A program made the translations under genes and the position numbers. From Candidatus Cloacimonadota bacterium (GTDB lineage Bacteria; Muiribacteriota; UBA6191), in the NCBI GenBank assembly GCA_023954715.1, contig JAGSHD010000008.1, positions 62,001-126,000 of the forward strand: a DNA stretch of 64,000 bases, read 5' to 3'. Of the stretch, positions 55,049-63,018 are shown piece by piece. The notes below the pieces were generated by a model, which was given only the letters and a program-made list of their open reading frames with translations, was not told the DNA's origin and ran no database searches. Positions within the stretch are counted from its first letter, which is position 1. Each line of letters starts with the position of its first letter.

Positions 55049-56431
55049 TTAGTCGGCTTGGTTTGAAGCATAAATATTATAATGGTTATCTTGTATCCAT
55101 TGTTTTAAACGAGATAATCGATTGGCTCTAATTTCTGGGGTATTATCAACACTAAACCATAATGATGGGTCTTGATTTTCTGGAAATTGAATTGCATATC
55201 GTTCTTTATTATCTGATAGAAACGACCCTGGTAATGCGATACAGCTATTAATTGAGGTAAACCCTGAAATATATTGTTTATGATTGTCTAAAAACTGAAG
55301 AGTTTCTAAAAAGTGATCTTCTGTTTCACCAGGAAACCCAACAATAATATTGAGCTGGGTGTTTATTTTAGATTCAAAGATACGTTGAAGTGCTTCTGAG
55401 CAGTATTTTTGGTTGAATCCCTTTTTCATCATTTTCATTACATCATTAGACCCACTTTCAAGCCCTAAGTTTAAAGTCTGTAAACCATAGGATTTTAATG
55501 TATTTAAATGGGTGCTTGTAAGTTGTTTATTTGGAGTGGCTAAAGCGATCCATGTAAATCTCTGTCCATTGTTTGCTAGTTTTTCAAAGGCACTACAGAG
55601 TTCTTCCATCACTCCATTGATTAACAAATCGTTAAACCATAGCTTACGGTAGCCCAATTTATAATAATGGCTTAAAATGGCTACGATATGATCTGTAGAT
55701 AGTTTTCTAAAGGTTCCCATAGATTTAAAGTCAGAGCAAAATCTACATTTAAACAAACAAGATCGACTTGTTATAATTGGTAGAGCGTTTTCTACATAAG
55801 TGTTTAGTAATAGGGATGAAAAATCTGGGACAACTGATTGATTTAGGCTACTTTGAACAAATTGTCGATCAATACATAGTTCTCCCATAGTGCTGTATAC
55901 ACCTTGTGGAGACGGTTTGTTTTTGTTGCTGTCTAACCATCGTATGATTTCAACAATAGCTTGTTCACCTTCTCCCACAAAATAATAATCAAAGGATTTG
56001 GAGATTTTAACTCTTGGTTCTTTGAAGGTTGTTTCTGGTCCACCAGCGATTAAGACTTTATTGGTATGCTGTTTTAATCGATCTGCTACAATGTTGCTAA
56101 CCCATACATTAGAGTCTAACACAGTAAATCCAATGTAGGGTGCAGGATGTGCAATCAATTGATTTACAAGCTGATCAATTAAAGGCTCTAACAAAGGTAA
56201 AATCTCATGTTCAAAGCGCTGTGGGCAGAGCCATGGATCTAAATTGCTCTTATCCCAGAGTCTAATGCGATCTTGATGTTTTAACTTGTTGTAACACTCG
56301 ATATTAAAATCTATAAGATCACATTGGATATCATGTTGATTCAAAGATGATTTAAGAAGAGCAATCCCTAAGGGGGGGAGTTCTGGCCCCCATGAAGGAC
56401 AGATTGTGAGTATAAGCTTGGATTGACCCAT
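55049..56431 (-). CDS. B12-binding-domain radical SAM protein
   Basis: 460 residues. The N-terminal 130 residues look like a cobalamin-binding Rossmann domain (ILTICPSWGPELPPLGIALL) without the DxHxxG motif, which is often missing. The radical SAM cluster motif is SRSCLFKCRFCSDF (CxxxCxxC), followed by ATPNKQLTSTHLNTLKSYGL and NLGLESGSNDVMKMMKKG (SAM-binding). It probably methylates or rearranges a small molecule or a peptide. It lies three bases after a 109-residue gene, suggesting that that protein is its partner or substrate. Confidence 0.85.
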   Translation of the reverse strand: MGQSKLILTICPSWGPELPPLGIALLKSSLNQHDIQCDLIDFNIECYNKLKHQDRIRLWDKSNLDPWLCPQRFEHEILPLLEPLIDQLVNQLIAHPAPYIGFTVLDSNVWVSNIVADRLKQHTNKVLIAGGPETTFKEPRVKISKSFDYYFVGEGEQAIVEIIRWLDSNKNKPSPQGVYSTMGELCIDRQFVQSSLNQSVVPDFSSLLLNTYVENALPIITSRSCLFKCRFCSDFKSMGTFRKLSTDHIVAILSHYYKLGYRKLWFNDLLINGVMEELCSAFEKLANNGQRFTWIALATPNKQLTSTHLNTLKSYGLQTLNLGLESGSNDVMKMMKKGFNQKYCSEALQRIFESKINTQLNIIVGFPGETEDHFLETLQFLDNHKQYISGFTSINSCIALPGSFLSDNKERYAIQFPENQDPSLWFSVDNTPEIRANRLSRLKQWIQDNHYNIYASNQAD

Positions 56432-56434
56432 GAT

Positions 56435-56764
56435 TTACAGAGCTGGTTTAAAAAGGCTCTTTAGATCTTCTTGAAGTAATACAATGACCTGTGGCATGCC
56501 ATGTGCACTCAAGAGTTGATTTAGATGCTTTTCAATGCGCTTTTTTTCTAGGGGCCATGGTTCTGACAAATTTAAGTTTGGTATAAAAGGAAAAAATCGA
56601 TCATGAATGGTATGAAAAATACTATAAAGAAGTACCTTTCGTACTTCCCAATTTTGTAGATTTAAAACTAAAGTAAAGCCGTCACTAATATGCGGTAAGT
56701 CTTTATATTGGATGATACCGTCTGCATCGATTTGGATTCCGTCAAATTTGTGAGAGTGGTTCAT
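56435..56764 (-). CDS. hypothetical protein paired with the radical SAM enzyme
   Basis: 109 residues, no signal peptide. It contains HISDGFTLVLNLQNWEVRKV and a Pro/Phe-rich FFPFIPNLNLSEPWPLEKK segment. Not recognised; it does not look like a leader-binding PqqD. Its stop is three bases from the radical SAM start, so both are translated together. It might be the substrate or a modulator of the enzyme. Confidence 0.55.
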   Translation of the reverse strand: MNHSHKFDGIQIDADGIIQYKDLPHISDGFTLVLNLQNWEVRKVLLYSIFHTIHDRFFPFIPNLNLSEPWPLEKKRIEKHLNQLLSAHGMPQVIVLLQEDLKSLFKPAL

Positions 56765-56846
56765 TGCTACCTTTTTAATAGAAAAATCATTGATTTAAGC
56801 TTACTAGTATACTATATATTTAAATTATTTCGTATGGGAATTAGAG

Positions 56847-57683
56847 TTAGTTTAATATTTTTGAATCTAGAAACTTTAAGGGGTCTATAGATTGATTGAG
56901 TTTCTTAATCTCAAATATAAAGATATTCTCTGTTGAATTATTTGTAGTATATCCGATAATTTCTTGTGACTTAATCATTACATTTTGCTTTTTTGCTTTA
57001 ATTGATCCGAGCTTTATATATAAGGTAAAAAAGTTATCGAGATGATCAAGGATAACCATATTGCCATAACCTTTAAATTTACCACTATAAATAACTAAGC
57101 CGGCTCTAGATGCATATACACTTTGTTTTTTTGCGACCTTAAGTAAAATACCATTATTATTAGTTCCGTTATTTTGTTCACCAAATTTACCATTTGTAGC
57201 TAGAGTAGGGTTTTTTATTGGCCATAGATATTGCTTCTTTTTTGAGTTATTTACCTTAGGTTGCACTTTAGGGTTAGTAGGTTGTTTATACTTTTTAGGT
57301 TTCTGATTACTTCTTGTCTTTTTGTACTTTGGTTTAGAAGGGGGAGGGACATACTTTTTTACAGCATGTTTGGGATGTGGATGTTGTTCAAATTTCTGTT
57401 TAGGGTTTTCTTTATAAGTACTTCTAGGGATATATATTCTAGCTAAAGGTAAGATATTGTTGCGTACTTTATTAGCTCGTTTCAAACGCTTTTCAGATAC
57501 GTTAAATCTTCTAGATAGAGACCAAAAACTATCACCTTTTTTGGTTTGGTAATAAAAACCTTTTCTTTCTTTTGTGCCTGTTCTTTTTGAAAAAATCTTT
57601 TTTAAAAAGTTAAAAGAATAAGTCTTTTGGGCAGACGGAAGCAAGAAGAAGGACATCATTATGTAGCTGATTAAAAATTTCAT
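56847..57683 (-). CDS. LysM plus catalytically degenerate M23 (LytM) protein
   Basis: 278 residues with a signal segment (residues 2-18). A LysM domain (about 43-88, YYQTKKGDSFWSLSRRFNVS) binds peptidoglycan. It is followed by a Lys/Pro linker (89-150) and an M23 fold (about 151-272). All metal and catalytic positions of M23 are replaced: the HxGxD motif reads NNGIL (176-180), the second His motif reads YIKLG (K224), and HFEIR reads IFEIK (F256). Such degenerate LytM proteins (EnvC, NlpD) activate amidases during division. So it is probably an amidase activator or structural cell-wall protein, not an endopeptidase. Confidence 0.8.
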   Translation of the reverse strand: MKFLISYIMMSFFLLPSAQKTYSFNFLKKIFSKRTGTKERKGFYYQTKKGDSFWSLSRRFNVSEKRLKRANKVRNNILPLARIYIPRSTYKENPKQKFEQHPHPKHAVKKYVPPPSKPKYKKTRSNQKPKKYKQPTNPKVQPKVNNSKKKQYLWPIKNPTLATNGKFGEQNNGTNNNGILLKVAKKQSVYASRAGLVIYSGKFKGYGNMVILDHLDNFFTLYIKLGSIKAKKQNVMIKSQEIIGYTTNNSTENIFIFEIKKLNQSIDPLKFLDSKILN

Positions 57684-58087
57684 TATCCGTTTGAGTTGCG
57701 TTTAAACCGGTAATCTTTCTAATTAAACTTCGCCATGAATCTAAGTTGCGCTTTTTTTATTACATGGTTCTATGGTTTTCGGTATAGCTTCATTTGTAGA
57801 ATAGTACAAATACGACTATGATTTATTATATAAACTTAAGCTAGACATTTTCTAGGGACAGCATCTATTTTTATACATGGATCCTGCGAAGTATAATGCA
57901 TTTACGCTACATTTTGTCTTGTCCTTGTTTGTACAATGTATTTTGACTTAGTGTAGTTTAGGTTTTTTTTTACTTTTGATGGAAAGCTCTTAGCTTTACT
58001 ATTGTTTTTTAAAAAATAGTGATATCTTTTATGCTTAAAGAAGGTTAGAAGTAACTGACCAAGTTAAAGTTTATTTAAGGAGCTACA
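57684..58087. other. 404-bp divergent intergenic region
   Basis: It lies between the LysM-M23 gene (minus) and the 62-codon gene (plus). It holds an AT-only hairpin near 57999-58020 (ACTATT-G-TTTTTT / AAAAAATAGT) but no clear gene, terminator or promoter box I would commit to. Confidence 0.45.
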
Positions 58088-58276
58088 ATGATCAAACCAG
58101 AACATCAAGATGATTTAAAATTTATGGCACGAGCTATTTTCAGTCACGAATTGGCAAATAAAAAAGTTTTTAATGAGCCAGATCTTGTAAGAGATTACTA
58201 CCGAATTGTTCGATCATTAGAGCCAATTTTTGATGATATTGATATTGATAAGATGCTCACAACCTCCATATTCTAA
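58088..58276 (+). CDS. small acidic protein, unknown function
   Basis: 62 residues starting at ATG 58088 with AAGGAGC upstream, and with a hairpin terminator at 58310-58342. The sequence is helical and acidic, containing LKFMARAIFSHELANKK and EPIFDDIDIDKML. No family or motif recognised. The good ribosome binding site and terminator support a real gene. Directly downstream is a tandem repeat with copies of the palindromic element. Confidence 0.7.
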   Translation: MIKPEHQDDLKFMARAIFSHELANKKVFNEPDLVRDYYRIVRSLEPIFDDIDIDKMLTTSIF

Positions 58277-58309
58277 ATAGTAGGTAGATTTGAGGGCTTA
58301 TCGCTCTGA

Positions 58310-58342
58310 AACAGATTGTTCTTTTGCAATCTGTTTTTTTTT
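58310..58342 (+). terminator. terminator of the 62-codon gene
   Basis: AACAGATTG / CAATCTGTT with an eight-base loop and a run of T. Confidence 0.8.
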
Positions 58343-58361
58343 GTTTCCGCGTGTTTTTAAT

Positions 58362-58470
58362 GCGGTTTAGCTCATCATCATCTTTTGGGCTTAATGCTTT
58401 TCTCGAGTAGTAAACTACACTTCAAACGCAGTAAGCCCAAAATATAACGACGATCTTCAACCTCGGTTGT
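58362..58470. repeat. palindromic repeat family, copy 2
   Basis: The best-folded copy. The arms at about 58372-58397 and 58428-58453 align as a 26-position stem with 21 Watson-Crick pairs, of which GGGCTTA / TAAGCCC is the core. Three of the five remaining positions become G-U pairs in a minus-strand transcript. Outer arms GGTT and AACC extend it. The apical part contains GTAG-TAAA-CTAC and the conserved ACTACACTTCAAA. Confidence 0.8.
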
Positions 58471-58497
58471 TGACGTACCTTGGGAGCTTATTTTTGA

Positions 58498-58526
58498 AAC
58501 AGATTGTTTATTACAGTCTGTTTTTT
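58498..58526 (+). terminator. second terminator-like hairpin (duplicated unit)
   Basis: AACAGATTG / CAGTCTGTT with a seven-base loop and T-run; a diverged duplicate of the one at 58310. Confidence 0.65.
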
Positions 58527-58544
58527 CTTTTCATAAGTTTTTTT

Positions 58545-58650
58545 ATGCGGTTTATCTCACTATGATCTTTTGGGCTTGAAGTTTTTTTTGAGTAATAAAC
58601 TACACTTCAAACGGTGTAAACCCATAAGGTAACGAAGACTTTTGAATCCC
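58545..58650. repeat. palindromic repeat family, copy 3 (diverged)
   Basis: Keeps ATGCGGTTTA, ATCTTTTGGGCTTGA and AAACTACACTTCAAAC but has lost much of the outer stem; the inner arms still pair GGG with CCC. It is the second unit of the tandem duplication. Confidence 0.65.
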
Positions 58651-58685
58651 GTCAGATTAGACTCATACTTTTCCATTTAAACTAT

Positions 58686-59399
58686 CTACTCAAAAAGAGA
58701 TATTATCGAAAACTTGGTCAGAAGGGATTGTGGTAACTTTTCTAAGCTTCCAGGGCTTGTATACTCATCAGATACTTTGACGCTAGAGCAATCGACTTTA
58801 GTTAAACTAGTTTTGAAGTCTTCCCAGATCCAAACAGCTTCGCCATTTTGTAGAGCACTTATACCATGAGTGACAATGTTAAGGCACTTTGATTCAAGTT
58901 GCATAATAGAATATTCAATCAATTTTAGATGTTCAATATTCATAATATTGGTGTCAGGGTTTACTGCATCAGATATGAGTTTATATGGATAGCTGTCACT
59001 TAAATACTCTAAGTTATTAAAGTTAGCATTACTAATGGCTTTCACAATGTCTGAATTGAGTGGTAAAGATGCAATCCACTTTAATTTACGAGAGAACTCA
59101 ATATCTGTAGACTTTTTCAATCCATATTGTATGCAGGCTAATGCAAAAATAGAGTTAGACAGCATGCATAATTGAGAGTAACTAGCAAACCTCAACCTAT
59201 CAACTACCTGTTGAGACTCTACTCCATGAATTATCAAGTTTAAACCATAATCTAATAGCGTCTTGTGGTCTTCTACTAAATAGTCCGATAAATCATTTAA
59301 TGATTTGTGTTCTGATCTGATTATTTGAAGCCACTTTGTTATTTTATCAAAAAGGTATAAATCAGATTTGGGATCGATGTTAAGTAAATCATAGTGCAT
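58686..59399 (-). CDS. hypothetical cytoplasmic protein
   Basis: 237 residues, all-helical, without signal or membrane segment. LLDYGLNLIIHGVESQQVVD in the N-terminal half weakly recalls the helix-turn of MotA-like proteins (HG-x-sxxxV), but the membrane part of MotA is absent. A second similar HGI stretch is near residue 178, so the protein may hold two related halves. No confident family. The ATG at 59399 is the start; a bidirectional terminator separates it from deoC. Confidence 0.55.
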   Translation of the reverse strand: MHYDLLNIDPKSDLYLFDKITKWLQIIRSEHKSLNDLSDYLVEDHKTLLDYGLNLIIHGVESQQVVDRLRFASYSQLCMLSNSIFALACIQYGLKKSTDIEFSRKLKWIASLPLNSDIVKAISNANFNNLEYLSDSYPYKLISDAVNPDTNIMNIEHLKLIEYSIMQLESKCLNIVTHGISALQNGEAVWIWEDFKTSLTKVDCSSVKVSDEYTSPGSLEKLPQSLLTKFSIISLFE

Positions 59400-59446
59400 A
59401 TTTGGATACCTTTTAGTGAACTTGGTTTCTCATGTTTCATTTAAAC

Positions 59447-59478
59447 AAAAAAACCGCCTAAATTTAAGCGGTTTTTTT
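59447..59478. terminator. bidirectional terminator behind deoC
   Basis: AAAAAACCGC(C)TAAATTTA(A)GCGGTTTTTT, a palindrome with T-runs on both strands. It ends the lysS-BMC-P-deoC operon on the minus strand. Confidence 0.85.
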
Positions 59479-59503
59479 AATTGAGGTTGAGTTGGTGGGT
59501 GGT

Positions 59504-60856
59504 TTAGTACTTACCAGCTCCTGCATCTTGGCCTGTAACGATAGCGATACTTGCGCTTACTCCAAGTCGGTTTGCACCGGCTTCGATCATTGCTTTAGCG
59601 TCTTTGGAGTTTCTTACTCCACCAGATGCTTTAACACCCATATCAGGGCCTACTACTGTTCGCATTAGTTTTACATGCTCGATGGTTGCTCCACCTTTTG
59701 AAAAACCTGTAGATGTTTTAACAAAGTGTGCATTAGCTTCTTTACATAATCTTGAAGCGATGATGATCTCTTCTCTGGTTAGTAAGGCTGTTTCAAGGAT
59801 TACTTTTACTAATGTGCCATTACATGCTTCAACTACTGCACGAACGTCTTCTCTAACGAAATCATAGTCTTTACTCTTTAATGCAGAGATGTTTAAAACC
59901 ATGTCAATTTCACCAGCACCGTTTCGGATTGCTTCTGCTGCTTCAAAACACTTTGTACCTGTTGTAGTTGCTCCTAATGGAAAACCAATTACTGTACATA
60001 CTTTAACGCTAGAGTCTCTTAATAACTCTGCACAAAGGCTTACATAATAGGGATTTACACACACAGAGGCAAATTGATATTGTTTTGCTTCAGCACATAA
60101 CTTTTCGATCTCTTTTTTAGTTGCTTCTGGTTTTAAAAATGTATGATCAATATATCTAGCTAACTCTTTATTATGATTAATTGGAGGTAGAGTAGATAAA
60201 GGTGAGTTCATAGAAACTGGCATATATGCAGTTTTAGGAGACTCTGTGATCTCTTGGTCAAATTGATAACCAAACTTAACAAGCTTTTCAATGATAAGGT
60301 TAAACTCATCCATCATAGCTTGAGGCAGTCTAGGAATTTGATCTAAACTAATCCAAACAGGCTTACCCCACAAAAGAGCTTTTCGTGTAGCTAGAGCTGG
60401 TAGATTATCAGCTTGTAGGTAAGCTAATTTTGATAGTGTATTTAGGGTTGGATTTACCAAATGAAAATGATCATAAACCTCTAGGCCTTGAACCCCCTCA
60501 TCTCCAAATAAATACTCGTAACCAGCAAATGGTCGACTAGCAACATTAGAAAACAAATCTTGAGCATTTTCAGATAAAAGCACTTTTGTTTGGCGATACT
60601 TAGATTTTAGCTCTTTGAATCGTAAAACTGTTTCTTCTTGGAGTTGTGTATTACCACAAACGATAACCATAGACTTAAGTTTACCAGTGTCTCCTGTGTT
60701 TAACGGGACTCTAGGTGTTGGAATGCTATTATAATTTGTAGCACTACTAACCACTGGAGCAGAGCTAGTGCTTGGATTGCTCTGATTACTCGGAACATCA
60801 TAAAGCTTCATTACTTCTCTGGTTACTCTTTCAATTAAGTCATTTTTAGTACTCAT
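59504..60856 (-). CDS. deoC: deoxyribose-phosphate aldolase with N-terminal encapsulation peptide and extra domain
   Basis: 450 residues, about 200 longer than plain DeoC (220-260). Residues 1-19 ([19 protein letters not shown]) form an amphipathic helix of the type that targets cargo into bacterial microcompartments. A Ser/Pro/Asn linker (20-58) follows, then an alpha/beta domain (59-205, [20 protein letters not shown]) that resembles the flavoprotein-like domain of microcompartment proteins. DeoC is at about 228-445: EIDMVLNIS (D318), HFVKTSTGF (Schiff-base K380) and GVKASGGVR (K409), all intact. DeoC splits deoxyribose 5-phosphate into acetaldehyde and glyceraldehyde 3-phosphate. Third gene of the operon lysS-BMC-P-deoC. 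Confidence 0.9.
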   Translation of the reverse strand: MSTKNDLIERVTREVMKLYDVPSNQSNPSTSSAPVVSSATNYNSIPTPRVPLNTGDTGKLKSMVIVCGNTQLQEETVLRFKELKSKYRQTKVLLSENAQDLFSNVASRPFAGYEYLFGDEGVQGLEVYDHFHLVNPTLNTLSKLAYLQADNLPALATRKALLWGKPVWISLDQIPRLPQAMMDEFNLIIEKLVKFGYQFDQEITESPKTAYMPVSMNSPLSTLPPINHNKELARYIDHTFLKPEATKKEIEKLCAEAKQYQFASVCVNPYYVSLCAELLRDSSVKVCTVIGFPLGATTTGTKCFEAAEAIRNGAGEIDMVLNISALKSKDYDFVREDVRAVVEACNGTLVKVILETALLTREEIIIASRLCKEANAHFVKTSTGFSKGGATIEHVKLMRTVVGPDMGVKASGGVRNSKDAKAMIEAGANRLGVSASIAIVTGQDAGAGKY

Positions 60857-60917
60857 ATTGTCTCCAACTGATTAAATCTAAGATTCTATAGTTAAGTATA
60901 TAAGATGAAAGTAGAAA

Positions 60918-61193
60918 TTATCTTTCATCTTTGGTTATTTTATCAACAATACCAACAATTACGCTTTGTACCGGTGAACCTTTGAGGTTAAGTACCTGTT
61001 GAGTACCTCCACCTTCTTGATCAATTAAAACCGTATTACCAATACTCGATTGAACAGAGTCTATAGTAACAAAGGCTTCACCAGTGTTTGTTCCGTCTGG
61101 TAGGACAGGTTGAACTAAATAAAGTTTTTGACCATCTAGGCAGGGATGCTTGATGGTCGAAATAACTTGTTTTACAACTTTGGCTAGTTTCAT
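60918..61193 (-). CDS. bacterial microcompartment vertex (BMC-P) shell protein, EutN/CcmL family
   Basis: 91 residues, a full-length pentameric vertex protein. The family pattern is visible: KVVKQVISTIKHPCLDGQKL, the middle FVTIDSVQSSIGNTVLID and the C-terminal VQSVIVGIVDKIT. Such pentamers close the corners of protein-shelled organelles. Its start overlaps the lysS stop (TAATG) and deoC follows 61 bp later. No hexameric BMC-H or BMC-T shell gene is in the window, so the rest of the shell must be encoded elsewhere. Confidence 0.92.
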   Translation of the reverse strand: MKLAKVVKQVISTIKHPCLDGQKLYLVQPVLPDGTNTGEAFVTIDSVQSSIGNTVLIDQEGGGTQQVLNLKGSPVQSVIVGIVDKITKDER

Positions 61194-62689
61194 TAGTCCT
61201 TATTTTTCATGTGAGGAAACAAAATAACTTCACGAATTGAATTATTATCAGATAATAACATGGTTAGTCTATCAATTCCAATACCTAAACCTCCTGCTGG
61301 TGGCATTGCGTACTCGAGTGACTCCACATAATCCATATCTAAGTGATGAGCTTCGTCATCTCCTTGCTCTCTGTCTGCAACTTGACTTTGAAATCGATCC
61401 AGTTGGTCGATAGGGTCATTTAATTCAGAAAAAGCGTTTGCGATTTCCATGTGGGCAACAGTTGCTTCAAATCTAAAAGTCATTCCAGGTTGATCAGGAA
61501 TCTCTTTAGCTAAAGGGGATAGCTCTTTTGGATAATCATAAATGAAAGTAGGTTGAAATAATGTTGGTTCAACAATATCTTCAAACAATGCATCATATAA
61601 TTTACCGATTGGCATCTTAGGGTCTACGTCCACTTTTCGTTCTTTACAAATGGATTGGACCTTTTCATACTCTTTTAAATCTTCAGGGTTGATATTACCT
61701 AACTCACAGATTGCATCTAGGTATCTCATTCGCTTCCATGGTCGTTGAAAATTTAATGTTTCTCCATTATATGGAACTTCTAATGTGCCGTGAGCAGCCA
61801 TACAAGAGTTTGTTACAAGCTCTTCGGTTAGGTCCATCATTCCTTCAAAATCGCTATATGCTTCATAAAGTTCGATTGTTGTAAACTCAGGATTATGCTT
61901 TTGAGATATGCCTTCATTTCTGAAGATTCTACCGATTTCATATACTTTTTCAAGACCACCCACGAGTAATCTCTTTAAATGAAGTTCAGTAGCGATTCTC
62001 ATGTAAAACTCCATATCAAGAGCATTATGATGAGTTACAAACGGTCTTGCAGCAGCTCCACCAGGGATAGAGTGTAATACGGGAGTTTCTACCTCTATAT
62101 AGTCTTGAGCATCTAGAGTTTTTCTGAAACTAGAGATTAATTTAGATCTAGTAATAAAAGTATTTCGAGCTTTTTCATTTACAATTAAGTCTAAATATCT
62201 CTTACGATATCTAAGCTCCTTATCAGTAAGTCCATGAAACTTTTCAGGAAGAGGTCTTAGGGCACAAGATAATATAGTTAACTCACTTACTCGTACAGAA
62301 AGCTCATCTTTTTTGGTTTTGAAAAGGGTACCTTTGATCCCAATGATATCTCCAACATATAGTTTTTTAAATGATAAAAATTCTTCTTCACTAACAGAGT
62401 CTTTTCTTAGATAAAACTGTATAGAGCCTGTTAAATCTTGAAGGTTTCCAAAGGCAGCTTTTCCCATGCTTCTTTGGTTCATAATTCTACCAGCGATGCA
62501 ATATTCACCTAAGTTCGTTGTGGCTTCTTCACCTTTTGGTTCAGCTTCATTCCAGTCATTAATTAGGTTTAATACTTTATGAGTACGTTTATATGCAGAA
62601 CCAAAGGGGTCTATTCCCATATCTTTTAGATCTTGTAATCTTTCTTTTCTTGCAACGAGTTCGTCTTGTGCATTTACTTCTTGGCTCAT
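61193..62689 (-). CDS. lysS: lysyl-tRNA synthetase, class II
   Basis: 498-residue cytoplasmic enzyme charging tRNA-Lys. An N-terminal OB-fold anticodon-binding domain (GEYCIAGRIMNQRSMGKAAF) is followed by the class II catalytic core: motif 2 YEIGRIFRNEGISQKHNPEF and motif 3 GLGIGIDRLTMLLSDNNSIR. Full length. It opens the minus-strand operon and its stop overlaps the BMC-P start, so a housekeeping gene drives translation of a microcompartment gene. Ribosome binding site AAGGAATC upstream of the ATG at 62689. Confidence 0.95.
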   Translation of the reverse strand: MSQEVNAQDELVARKERLQDLKDMGIDPFGSAYKRTHKVLNLINDWNEAEPKGEEATTNLGEYCIAGRIMNQRSMGKAAFGNLQDLTGSIQFYLRKDSVSEEEFLSFKKLYVGDIIGIKGTLFKTKKDELSVRVSELTILSCALRPLPEKFHGLTDKELRYRKRYLDLIVNEKARNTFITRSKLISSFRKTLDAQDYIEVETPVLHSIPGGAAARPFVTHHNALDMEFYMRIATELHLKRLLVGGLEKVYEIGRIFRNEGISQKHNPEFTTIELYEAYSDFEGMMDLTEELVTNSCMAAHGTLEVPYNGETLNFQRPWKRMRYLDAICELGNINPEDLKEYEKVQSICKERKVDVDPKMPIGKLYDALFEDIVEPTLFQPTFIYDYPKELSPLAKEIPDQPGMTFRFEATVAHMEIANAFSELNDPIDQLDRFQSQVADREQGDDEAHHLDMDYVESLEYAMPPAGGLGIGIDRLTMLLSDNNSIREVILFPHMKNKD

Positions 62690-63018
62690 GTGATTCCTTG
62701 TGAATTTATATTTGGTGTGGTTTGTGTATAATTATGCATCACCAAAACATTATATAATTAAAATAGTTAGGCATTTATAATGCACAACAGTATTCAAGAA
62801 AATTAAGTTCTTGGCAAGTCTTTTAAAAATTTAAACCATTTTTTTTAGAGTGTGTGAAGTAGTTGCTTTTAAAACTAGATGGTTAAGACATCTTTTTTGA
62901 ATCAGTTCAAATTAATCTAGTCTTGAGTCATAACATTAGTTCATTTTTACTATTTTAAGTGAAGTTTTTTCTTGTTACAATGTATAGGTAGTTAAATCTA
63001 ACATTAGGAACCATTAAT
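62690..63018. other. 329-bp divergent intergenic region
   Basis: It lies between lysS (minus) and the HEAT protein gene (plus) and must hold the promoters for both; I find no box convincing enough to name and no gene. Confidence 0.5.

Larger units (their letters stand above)
58277..58685. other. 409-bp region with terminators and tandem hairpin repeats
   Basis: Two head-to-tail units of about 185-188 bp (from about 58296 and 58484), each with a terminator-like AACAGATTG hairpin followed by the palindromic repeat. No protein gene seen. Confidence 0.7.

Noticed and set aside
58296-58665. CRISPR array or integron attC array
   Set aside because: Two units only, with long imperfect palindromes and no regular spacers; attC consensus cores are missing and no integrase is near.
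59504-62689. A complete bacterial microcompartment locus
   Set aside because: Only one shell protein (BMC-P) and one cargo-type enzyme are present; no BMC-H/T genes within the window.
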